Below are positions 54,285-64,000 of a stretch of 64,000 bases of DNA, one piece after another. This DNA comes from Onchocerca lupi (lineage: Eukaryota > Nematoda > Chromadorea > Rhabditida > Onchocercidae): assembly GCA_028564675.1 (NCBI GenBank), contig JAOVVO010000092.1:62001-126000 (forward strand), in the 5' to 3' direction. The notes below the pieces were generated by a model. That model saw nothing but the letters and a program-made list of their open reading frames with translations. It searched no databases and had not been told where the DNA came from. The position numbers and the translations under genes are program-made. Every line of letters starts with the position of its first letter. Positions within the stretch are counted from its first letter, which is position 1.

Positions 54285-54285
54285 A

Positions 54286-57200
54286 ATGAATGCTGCGCCA
54301 ATGACACCAGAAAAAGAAGACATTGCGGTGCGACATTTCCGGGAATATTTACGCATCAATACAGCACATCCAAATCCGGATTATGGTAGGAAATGTTTGT
54401 TCGAAAACAATATACTGTTTCCTTTCGGCTAATTGTACTTTTGATTCCCAATATTTATTCGAGATTTTTTTTCTAATAATCGGAAGATTTTTATTAGGAG
54501 TTTTTATTCATCCTTTCATTTCAATTCATTATGCCATTCCAGTTTACAACATTTATCACATAGTTTTTTCCAAAAAAATTTTTATAATTGTAAGATTTTG
54601 TTGGTTAAGACTGCTTTATTTTGTTTTATTTTTTCATTTCAAAGTTAAAAAGTTCTAATCTCTAAAATGTAATCATTTGTTCACTTAACAATTATGAATC
54701 TCACAAAATGAAACGATATCACCTTTTTCATTTTATCTGTTGTCCATTCCCGTATTGATTAATCTACTTATTTCTTCGAATTCTGAATTTTCTGCAGGAG
54801 CATTTTGAAATACAAATCACATCGTGTTTTGCTGCTTTTGAATTTTATGCTGAAATGAATTTACTGGAAATTTTCATATTTTTTGTATTTTGAAAAGGGG
54901 AGTTCCGTAGATTTTACAAAAAACTTTCAGAAAAATGTACCAAATTTTTATTCGATTTGGCAGATGGATTGAATTTCGAACGATCCATTCATGAGGTTTG
55001 TTGATTTTTAAAATATTACTGTACATGAAACAAAAATCTCAAAATTAATACTGGAAGAATACAATGAACAACATTTAACAAATGTTAAATTCGGTAAACA
55101 GCTTGAATGAATGTTTTGTTGAAATACATTTATTTATCATCCATCATACTGCATTAATAATTCACAGTTCTGGACATTATTTCTTAGACATTTGCAGCAG
55201 CTAAGATGCTATAAAAGATAGGGCTTTTGTGAGCCATTCTGTTTTTCGCGGAGAAAATTTAAAATCAATGTATGCGACATGCATTAGAAGTTCTGGTTTG
55301 TCAAGTATGTCCCAATGGTCCTGTGTATTGGAATTAAACATTTCAAGACTGATAAATGATAAATGTTTTTCAGTGTGTACAGGGCAAGCCATTTGTTATC
55401 ATGACCTTACGAGGACGCGATGAATCGCTTCCATCTCTAATGCTTTATTCACATACCGATGTTGTCCCCACACCCGACAAGGTCAGAAATGGTTTTTCTT
55501 TGCAAGGAAGAGAGAGATGTGATGAATTTGTGCCCATTTCAGAAGTTTGCCGACTTCTGAAATGGGTTTTGGCAAGAATGCCATTATTTTAATTCTGAAT
55601 TCTATGCAGGAATGCTGGAAGTTCGATCCTTATGCTGGAATAAAAGATATTGATGGGAAAATTTATGGTCGTGGTGCTCAAGACATGAAATCTGTTGGTA
55701 TTCAGTATATTGAAGCACTGCGACGCTTATTGAAGAATGGCCAACGAAACTTTTTACGAACAATACACATTGTATGGGGTCCAGGTTTGCTCTCGCTCTT
55801 AATCTTTGATTTCGTTTCATTTGCTCAGGAAAATAAACAAGCGAAAAATTTCAGATGAAGAAATAGGTGGTGAAGATGGAATGGAAAAATTTGCAAAAAG
55901 TGAAGTATTCACAAAGTTGAATGTCGCTTTTGTCCTGGATGAAGGATTGCCTACAGAAGAGGAACCCTTCAAAGTATATTATGCTGAAAGATGCCCATGG
56001 TGTATGCTTTGCAGCTATTTCCTGATATCATTTATTTTAAGCATTTTAAAATCGGGTAATTACTGATAGTTAATTTGAAGCTAATTGTAATTGAAAGTTA
56101 AGAAAATTCAACACTAATATTGCTTTTTGAAGGGATTGTTGTAAGTTGCAAAGGCGTGGCAGGACACGGTTCTCAGTTAGTCGAAAATACTGCAAGTGAA
56201 AAAATGGTAAAATGCTTAGTTTTCTTTTCTTCTTTCTTTCTTAGTTATTACTATTGTTCGTAAAATAATTTATATTTAAGAGGTTTATTTATTTTTTTCT
56301 TCTTGAAAACTTAACTCACTTTTCATTTTTACATGATGTTAAAATTGTTATTCTTTATAATTTAATTATGTCGATGATTTTGCTTAAGGTAATGTTTTGA
56401 TCATTTATTAGATGCATTTCTTCAGCAAAGAATAATCAACAGTTTTATGAAGTTCAGGGAAGAACAAAAAAGGCTACTTCAGATGAACAATGAGTTGAGC
56501 CCATCTAGTGTGATTTCTGTCAACTTGACAAAGATTGAGGTACTTCTATACTAATTTTTATCATATAGTTACGATCATCATCAGTATCGTGCTAAGTTGG
56601 ACTTTTGTATCAAGTATAATATGGTGCGATAAACAAATTTATAGGACATATAATCCATTAATTTTAATTCATAAAATAGGAAGCGTTTATTTCTATCATT
56701 AATGAATTTTATTTTCTTTACAAACATAATCTTGTAATGAATTGAAACGAACAAACTATTTGAAAGAAAACGTTCAGAGAAAAAATTTGTTGAGCAAAAT
56801 TTTAGGGTGGGGTTCAAACGAATGTGCTGCCGACTGAAATCAAAATATGTAAGTTTCATTTTAAATCTTTTCGTAGTACCTAGCAGGTAGTCACCAATTT
56901 CCTGGAACAAATGAGCACATTAACTAGATTTCCATGTTTCTCGATTTAGGATATATACGACACAACTATCATACAGAAATCTTATGTTTTTTTAAATTGT
57001 CTATGTGATTCATTCGTTAAGCAGTTAATGGTTATCCACCCCTATAATTTATCTCAACTACTGGTTTTATTTTTAGGGTTCGATCTTCGAGTACCACCAA
57101 TGCACAACTTTGAGGTTGAATAATCATTTCGATGCATAGTAGTTCGAATTTTGTTCATTTAAAGAGCTTGATTAGGGGCGCAAAAATTTGGCTATCTTTA

Positions 57201-57969
57201 TCATTACTGAAGTAAACTGTTATCAAATCCATTTGCAGGAATTGGAAAGTCAAATCAGTAAGTGGTGCACGGATGCAGGCAATGATGTGACGTACAGTTT
57301 TACAAAGGTATATAAAAGCATTTACTGTTGTATATCAGCACTTCATTCAAGTATTTCAGTGTAATTGATGTATTTTTAAATTTCCTCTTTCGAATTCCTA
57401 TTACTTCAGAATACAAGAATCAAGGCAATGACTCCAATAACAGATGACGATCCTTGGTGGCTTGCATTCTCATCAGTTTTCAAACAGTTGTATGTTTTTA
57501 CGATTTAGTCATTCAAAAATCATTTTGACTCTCTGTTAAACAGTAATAAGAGTATCTCTCTTTGTCTTTTTTGTTATTAATTTCAATAATTTTTTGCTAA
57601 GAACTTACCCAATATCAGTGGATATCTTTCCGGGATCAACCGATTCTCGTTTTCTGAGACAGGTTTGTTAATTTCATTTTTTCATATCTTACTTTAAACT
57701 CATGTTAATTTCTCTTTTTTTTGAGATGACAAATTTTGGATTTATTTCTACTAATATAAATTTTTATCACTGGATTTATCTTGATGAATATATATACATG
57801 CAAGCAATATCTTTTTTAGAAAGGAATACGGTCGATCGGTTTTAGTCCAATCAATAAAATGCCTTTACTACTTCATGCTCATAATGAATACATTACCGAG
57901 GAATGTTTTTTAAAAGGCATTGCAATTTATGAAAAATTAATCGAGGAATTAGCTAATTTACCTGGATAG
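54286..57969 (+). CDS. ACY1: Aminoacylase-1 (N-acyl-L-amino-acid amidohydrolase, peptidase family M20A)
   Basis: Cytosolic zinc enzyme that removes acyl groups from N-acetylated amino acids. Exons: 54286-54385, 54898-54995, 55374-55481, 55610-55784, 55855-56001, 56133-56206, 56426-56539, 56806-56848, 57077-57114, 57239-57307, 57410-57489, 57602-57662, 57820-57969. They encode 418 residues; human ACY1 has 408. All expected active-site residues are present: YSHTDVVP (His93, Asp95), GRGAQDMK (Asp127), the catalytic pair DEE (Glu162, Glu163), LDEG (Glu190), AGHGS (His221), NVLP and FDLRV around 280-292, STDSRF (Arg of the substrate site) and LLHAHNE (His388). The N-terminus VRHFREYLRINTAHPNPDYG aligns with human [20 protein letters not shown]. 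No break or missing residue is seen, so it should be active. Nematodes often have several copies; which one this is cannot be told. Confidence 0.96.
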
Positions 57970-59321
57970 CTATCCACAATACTTTTTTCTTCTAGCTAAT
58001 TTTTTCTTAGTTTTTTCTCGAGAATGAGTGTCGAGAAGACACAGAAATGTAGTGGATTTCTTCGAGTCTACTAATATTAATTGATGCAAATCTGGAAAGG
58101 TATTGAATGCATTTCAGTATTTCTCTACTTCATAATTAAATTTTCTTACTGTAGGTTCATTTCAAAATAGCAATTCACTTTTTTTATTCTCCTCAGAAAT
58201 GAATACAGACCGAATGCTACAGAATACATGAATTGTATTAGAAATTTAAATTTTCAAGAATTTTCATAATGTTCGTGCAAATAATTTTTTTTTTTTTGAT
58301 AATGCCCATAATGTTCATGCAGTTTTGTTTGTGAATAAAAAAATGTTATTAATATCATGGATAAATATTTCACGATAATATCTCTTCTAAAAGGAACACA
58401 GCAAGATGTTAAGCCACAGTTTAAAAAAAAAAAGAACTAATGAGTGGTGAAGGATTTATATTTCAGAACAGAAAAGATTCATTTGAATGGAACAGAATAT
58501 GGTCAAATAATTTAACATTTGATACTTTGTTAGTATCATCAATTTTAAGACATTAATGATAATGAGAATTGTGAAAGTGTTATCATTTTCGTTTTTCCAT
58601 TTTAATAATAGTTTTTAACATTCATTCGAAAGCAAAATGAAGTTGAGAATGAATTTTAAAAATTTTTTAAGTTCAGTTAACAAAACAGTGATTCATCGTA
58701 CCTCAATAAATGTATATGTATATGTCAAATCGAATTGATACCAAATATATCTAATCTTAATGGCAAGATTAGATTTTCGAGAAAGGAATATTTGCTATTG
58801 ATGACGTAATAGATCTAAACAACCATTTCCCTGTCTTAAAATATTCCCAATACTCAAATAATTCTCTAGTGATTGAAACAAAATAAACTTAAATTTTCTA
58901 CACTAGGATATTATATGTTGCTATTGAGAGCGAAAATAACTTTCCTCTCATTTACCCAAAACATGCAAAAGAGAGGTTATTTCAATCGAAAGCAAATTTT
59001 TTCATTCATAAAAGCCTGTCGATATTATTTTTCATTATAATATAATAATGAATACAGTATGATCTCTGAGAGTTCCGGAAATAGTCACTCGATTGATTGT
59101 ATTCGTATTAAAAACAGGAGTAAAAAATAATTGAAAAATCGCAACAATTGCTCAGCAAAGAGCATAAATAAGTGTGCAGAGTAAGGTTAAAAACAGGAAG
59201 CCAGCATGGAACAAAACTGACGCACACGTCCATCATAAAACGGATATTTAACCCGGCAAACAAATACGGATAAGCCGATTTCCGATCGCAATGTTTTATT
59301 CTGAGAATAAAAATGTTTTCG

Positions 59322-59322
59322 T

Positions 59323-59346
<24 letters not shown>
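59322..59346. repeat. Poly(T) run of 25
   Basis: Uninterrupted T25 on the plus strand, the longest homopolymer in the window. It could be the tail of an old retroposed sequence on the minus strand, but no body is recognisable. Confidence 0.9.
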
Positions 59347-59353
<7 letters not shown>

Positions 59354-61057
59354 GGCGAAAATTGATATTTCAAGGTGCGTAGTGTAGATGAATCCGCCTA
59401 TTTTCACGGCGATTTTAATTTGTTTTTTCTTGCTATAGCGGTAACTTCTTTTCTACGTCATCATCCAATTTGCACATTATCATTATTTTCCACTAACAAT
59501 ATCATTGATAACTCTTATCAGTGAGATCAGCTAATCCGATAAGAGAAAAAGGTCCAATGAATTTTTCATTTAGAGATGAAACAAATCATTTTTCCGATTT
59601 TATTTGGTAATTAATTCCAATTAAACGCCATAATAAAAGGCAAAAAAAAACATCCAGGATACATGATGATTCAGATGCTTACAATAGTAGTGAAGGCATG
59701 ATTGGCCTTCAGCTTGGTACTCGTACATTCCAATTATTTCCAGTCCTTTTATCAATACTAAATCCTAGTTTTGTTAAAATATCGATTATCTCATCAGGTA
59801 ATGCAGATATATCTTCAAACTTGTTTACATTTTGATAAACAAAATGACTTTGATATCAGCCTTACATAGACTGCCCATAAATACAACAACTGAGGCCTTT
59901 CCATCCATAAATCGAAATTCATTTGTGCAAAATACCACAGCTTAGAACATTTCATGATGATAAAAGTAATGCATGAAATAAAAGGAACTGTTGTGGATTG
60001 AACATTTTATTCTTGTGAGAGTGAATGAAAGATGTGGCTAAAAGGTAAGAAGTAAGCATGAGGAAGGATGAAGAAAAGGTTAGCTGAAGTAGAAAGCAGA
60101 CAGAACTACTCGTATGGTGGTGAATGGAAAAAATTTGCAGAATTCAGCGAAATAATTCAGATGAGATTGAATGAAGCGATTCGTTGAATCAAGAAACAAC
60201 GTAAGTCTCATTACCGATATCTCAAGCCTTAGCAAAGACTCAAATGAAATTAAGATCAATTCAGAAGCACTGAACAATGAAACGATGAGTCAGCAGTTTT
60301 AATGGATATCATTCTTGTGATTATCAGCACTGATACACCTGCATCTGCAGAAAAGATGCTAATAGACATCGCAATGCAGTCTTCATATCATTCAGCCTCT
60401 TCTTTTTACTTCCATAATCTAATTCAACTGCTTCTCAACTCTTTCCCAAATATTTTAAAATAATGCTTTGATCATTACAATTCATTACGATTGGAAATTA
60501 TGCAAATTGAAAGATTAATATTTTCAAGAACATGGAGGTTGATCAAGGACGAATTTAACAAAACCAAAATTTCGAACGAAAACAAAAGTCCTTGAAAATG
60601 AATGAGCGGGAGAAGAATGCATCAAAATATATTTCTGGATAATCACCCAATAAATTCTTATTTCTTGAAAAATACCAAATAATTAGTCTGGCAAAAAGAG
60701 TTATGATGCAGTCGTTAGATTCTAATTTATATTTTATTTTCAGAGCACAACCCTCTTTTCAGCATATATTGCAAGAGGAATAACTCGTAGTAAGCGGAAA
60801 ATGAATGAAATCGCTGAAAAATGCATCAAAACTCGCAAAATGACGACTTTAGTTAAATTCAAACTTTTTTACATGACTGAATTTTAATTTAAAGATATAT
60901 ATTTGATATTTCATTCCTCTGATGTATTTAGCTCAGAAGACTCCATCACGATTTAAAGAATTTGAAAATGCAAGAATTTGATTGAAACACCGACACTAAT
61001 TAATGATAGTTCTGAAATCTAATGGCTAACACCATTAGATTACCCGAATGGCCAAGT

Positions 61058-62482
61058 TCAACAAGCTTTTACAACAAAAGCTACCATACCATATTTCAGC
61101 GCAGTGGGCTTGACACGAGTCGATTGGAGTGCAATTTGCATACGAATAGAAGAGTTACTACACGCTGAAGATGTTCTGCCTTTCGGTGCAAAATCCTGAA
61201 AATTTAAATTTTTGAAGGACTTTCTGTTTATTTTACTAATTGCTAATAGAGGAATTAATTGCTGAGGAAAACAGTGATTTCCAAGAGCTTGCATGAAATG
61301 CACTATCCATTATCAATATCTGTTATCCTTTAATACGCAATATTCCACTTATCGATCTTTCTGAGCAAACTACGGTCATTGCCTTCTATTAGTGAAGCTT
61401 TAATAAGCGCCGTCCAAATTTCTGAAAACCATAAAAAGCAACTTCATTGCTTCAATAAATTGCATTCTGGAAGGCCGCAATTGTGGTTTACCTTTTTACA
61501 AATACTTCTGAAGCACTAAAATGATTATTATGATTGCATTCAATAACCAAGATGATCATGGAATTGATAATGATTCGAGTGGACAAAAAAGATGAGAGAA
61601 TTAATTCATTAATGAAATGTTTGCAATCAATTACAATTGAAATAAATATTTTTTGACTTTTAGTTTGCTTCACTTTTTAGTCAGAAAACATTTCTCGATA
61701 TTGTCTTTATTAAAACTATGAAAATGTGTAGATATTTTATTGAGAAATTAAAATCAATCGATCTTTTAAAACTGAAAATTCATTTTAAGCAATGAAAGTC
61801 TATGTCTAGTGTATATTAATCTCATTTGCCTGAAAAATATTACAAATTTTTTCTTATACAGATTAGATTATTTTCGTTTTATTTATATTGTAAATATTTC
61901 GATTTAATTGCAAACAAGTATTGTAATATCAAATTTTTGTGTTGCATATTTGATCATCGATAAATGGCTGATAATTCAACACGTATGAAAGTGATTGTAA
62001 AATTAAAAATTGTTATCAATATTCATATTTGATCCGAAATTACTCAAAATTTATCAATCTGATCACTGATTATCAGCTCATTTTTAATTGATGCACCGAA
62101 AAATGCGATAGCATTGTATGTAAAATTTGATGCATCTGTTTGGCAGAATGATTGGATTCAGTTTAGGCAAGGAATAAATAGCTTGGCCATATTTAAGGCC
62201 AATATACCATAAATAATAGTACCAGTTCCAGTATCACTTCCTGTGTAGTAAAGCTTTGCATGAATGAAGGCAATAGCAAGATGAGATGTGCCCTTAGCTC
62301 TTTGGCCGCGTTTAGATACAACCTGCATGGATGGTGACAAATGGTTGGCTAGAATAGCGAAATCAAACAGGAAGTAAAGTTATGGCAGTTTTTCATCATG
62401 TTTGAGCCCCTACTTGGACTTGAGTAATAGATGCTGAATGCAAAGATTTGGCCACAGAGTGACAAAGGGTGGATAAAAGATC
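61058..62482 (-). other. Three exon-like pieces of an unidentified gene or pseudogene
   Basis: In minus-strand order: 62414-62482 (acceptor TATTTTCAG, protein DLLSTLCHSVAKSLHSASIT, donor GTAGGG, phase 0); 62158-62322 (acceptor CCATGCAG, phase 0, protein VVSKRGQRAKGTSHLAIAFI, then HAKLYYTGSDTGTG, stop at 62158); 61058-61195 (acceptor AATTTTCAG, protein DFAPKGRTSSACSNSS, then TALKYGMVAFVVKAC, stop). The first two join in frame. Codon use looks normal, but there is no family I recognise, no start exon and a stop in the second piece unless it splices at an internal GT. It may be a decayed gene, or the 3' end of a real one. Confidence 0.25.
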
Positions 62483-63199
62483 CTGAAAATATGAAAGCCT
62501 TACTTGGAAGGAATTCAAAATTTGGCCTTACATTGTGTACACATTACACGCATGACTGGTCTAGCCTAAGCCTTTTTTACTAGATTTATTGGCCACAGCA
62601 CATCTCATCATATATGCGCAACAGTCATTTTACCAATATCATTTAATTTCTTGTCATTTTATCCACCCTCTTCAAAAAAATTTGAGCTTTTTCAAAAACT
62701 TTTCCGGCTGATTTAATTGTTTTAAAAAACCATAAAAAAGACATCGTTTTAAAAGTTTTAAAAGATGCTCATCTTATTTTAAATATCTCAAGCAAGCATT
62801 GTAAACCGAAGAATTCTAACACTATTATAAATTCAGCCTTGACTAATTGTTCGTCGATGGAAATATGTATTGCTCATTTCACTGTTGCAGTGAATTGTTC
62901 ACAGATGTCTCATTTGCTTACTCAAGTCTTACCTTCCTGAAGTCTTTCCTTCAATTTCTCAACAAAGCTATTGTCAAACAATCTTTTCTTTTGATTTTAA
63001 ATATTCAACTAATATCTCAGTTGCATAAATATTCGCTTCATTCTGAACCTTCTCATTTGATTTTCCAATAAACAAAAAATTCACGTATCATAGTCATTGC
63101 TGTGAAGAAATTTTAAAAAAATAAATTTTGTAAATTCGATTAACATCGCTAAATTCTTTCAAGGGAACTGTGTAATTTTCATCGTAATATTACTTCTAA

Positions 63200-63241
63200 A
63201 TGCTTATCATCGTGTTGTTGCAAGACGACGACAACGGCTAA
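63200..63241 (+). promoter_or_regulatory. Upstream ORF whose stop overlaps the main start (TAATG)
   Basis: A 13-codon frame, MLIIVLLQDDDNG, ends in TAA at 63239-63241; the last A is the first base of the ATG of the next gene. If the transcript begins at the acceptor-like TTCTTTCAAG ending at 63162, ribosomes meet this frame first and would need to restart or scan past it. Confidence 0.35.
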
Positions 63242-63824
63242 TGATTTTATTTGTTTACTATTTGCAACAACAACTACGAAGACAACAATTAATATTGATA
63301 ACACTTTTATTACAATTATCGTCTTTGCAACGCAACTTTGACGTAGCGGCTCAATGGATTACAGTCACTGGTAAGTTATTCATTGTCAATACTTTTTTGT
63401 TTTTACCAGGAGTAATTTTAAATTATATTTAGCTGTAGTTCATTAGATGACAATTATACTTCGAAGTGAAAACAGAAAAGCAGAATAAAATAACTCCTAT
63501 TCTTTTCCGTTTACTCGCTGATCGATCGGATTTTCAGTATAATTTGAATTGTTGAATTATGTCAAATAAACTTACTGCTACCGAACGTGATAGCATGATT
63601 AATAAACTTTGCATCTTATTTATTTTTACCTATTGTTACAGAATTTTCAATGCGTGTCCCGGGTCGTTGTTCGGTTACTCCTGGTACCAGTAATAACTCA
63701 AGAAATTGGCGACGACAGCAATTTGATTGCGGCGGCAGCCAACTGCTGCCACAGCAACGTCGTTGTATTCCACTTCAGCATTTCCACGACGGAATCGTGG
63801 ATTGTCCTGACGGAAGCGATGAAT
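63241..63824 (+). CDS. Secreted/membrane protein with atypical LDL-receptor class A module (3' part beyond window)
   Basis: Exons 63241-63370 and 63642-63824 are in phase (1 base + 2 bases) and give 104 residues before the window ends; the donor GTAAGT at 63825 leaves a codon beginning with T. Residues 1 to about 30 look like a signal peptide: a basic stretch (LRRQQ) then LILITLLLQLSSL. Residues 53-104 form one LDLa module: Cys53, FDC73, RRC85-IPL, then HFHDGIVDC98PDGSDE. The usual fourth cysteine just before the DG is His92, and the sixth would be supplied by the next exon. LDLa modules bind calcium and protein or lipoprotein ligands outside the cell. The start is uncertain because of the overlapping upstream frame. 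Family beyond 'LDLa-containing' cannot be named. Confidence 0.7.
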
Positions 63825-64000
63825 GTAAGTTAGTTAATAAGCTGCTTCTACTATAATAATCTCTTCAATGAGCCAATTTTGACTTCTCCGATAACTAGGA
63901 ATTACTCGAAATAAGCAAAATATGATCATGCAGATATTTATCAAGAAATTTAAAAGATATAACAAATTTCTGGTTCTTTCGAAAAGTGTCAATCTAAAAT

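Larger units (their letters stand above)
48431..54285. other. Shared upstream region of gsy-1 and the aminoacylase gene
   Basis: 5.9 kb between two divergent genes, which must contain both promoters. It is very AT-rich, with several long T or A runs, a (GT)n microsatellite, a dispersed 74-bp repeat pair, a 60-bp tandem repeat and one protein-like minus-strand stretch (listed separately). No complete gene is supported and no promoter motif can be named with confidence. Confidence 0.55.
57970..63160. other. Intergenic region with protein-like relics on the minus strand
   Basis: 5.2 kb between the aminoacylase gene and the LDL-receptor-module gene. It is AT-rich, with an AATAAA-type signal near 58334 that could serve the aminoacylase mRNA, a T25 run at 59322-59346 and a small perfect hairpin, TCTAATGG/CCATTAGA, around 61018-61039. 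Three minus-strand protein-like pieces between 61058 and 62482 are listed separately. No complete gene is supported. Confidence 0.55.

Noticed and set aside
55547..55600. Repeat of AGAAGTTTGCCGACTTCTGAAATGGG near the third intron of the aminoacylase gene as an exon
   Set aside because: The CATTTCAGAAGT/ACTTCTGAAATG pair is a small inverted repeat within the intron; the family alignment runs directly from PTPDK to ECWKF.

Overview
The window reads as nuclear DNA of a nematode, most likely a filarial parasite. It is very AT-rich. Genes are split by many introns of about 0.1 to 1 kb with T-rich TTTTCAG-type acceptors, two genes have a splice-leader-like acceptor just before the start ATG, and the encoded proteins are typical animal proteins. 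The species is an inference. There is no bacterial, organellar, CRISPR or tRNA content that I can support.

Four genes are supported. (1) 2620-34254, + strand: a polypyrimidine tract-binding protein (PTB/hnRNP I, ptb-1) with four RRMs in 14 visible exons. The first coding exon is not found. The gene contains a 24.5 kb intron (4074-28543) and a 34-nt exon at the same place as the autoregulated 34-nt exon of vertebrate PTBP1/PTBP2. (2) 40935-48430, - strand: a complete 12-exon glycogen synthase (gsy-1), 673 aa. (3) 54286-57969, + strand: a complete 13-exon M20 aminoacylase-1 (ACY1-like), 418 aa. (4) 63241 to beyond 63824, + strand: the first two coding exons of a secreted or type I membrane protein with an atypical LDL-receptor class A module, cut by the window edge. 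Genes 1 and 2 converge across 6.7 kb without a recognisable gene; genes 2 and 3 diverge from a 5.9 kb shared upstream region.

The giant ptb-1 intron is the main puzzle. It holds a 290-codon terminal-type exon (27047-27918; Ala/Gln/His/Ser-rich, unrecognised) that cannot splice in frame to ptb-1, plus several shorter protein-like pieces on the same strand. The simplest reading is a nested, same-strand gene inside the intron. It also carries microsatellites, a 167-bp imperfect tandem duplication and a possible solo LTR. Protein-like relics also lie at 53.3-53.6 kb and 61.0-62.5 kb on the minus strand.

The four genes form no pathway together. They are neighbours acting in RNA processing, glycogen storage, N-acyl amino acid hydrolysis and probably extracellular binding. 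Exon borders were set by hand from reading frame, GT/AG sites and family alignment; all internal phases agree.
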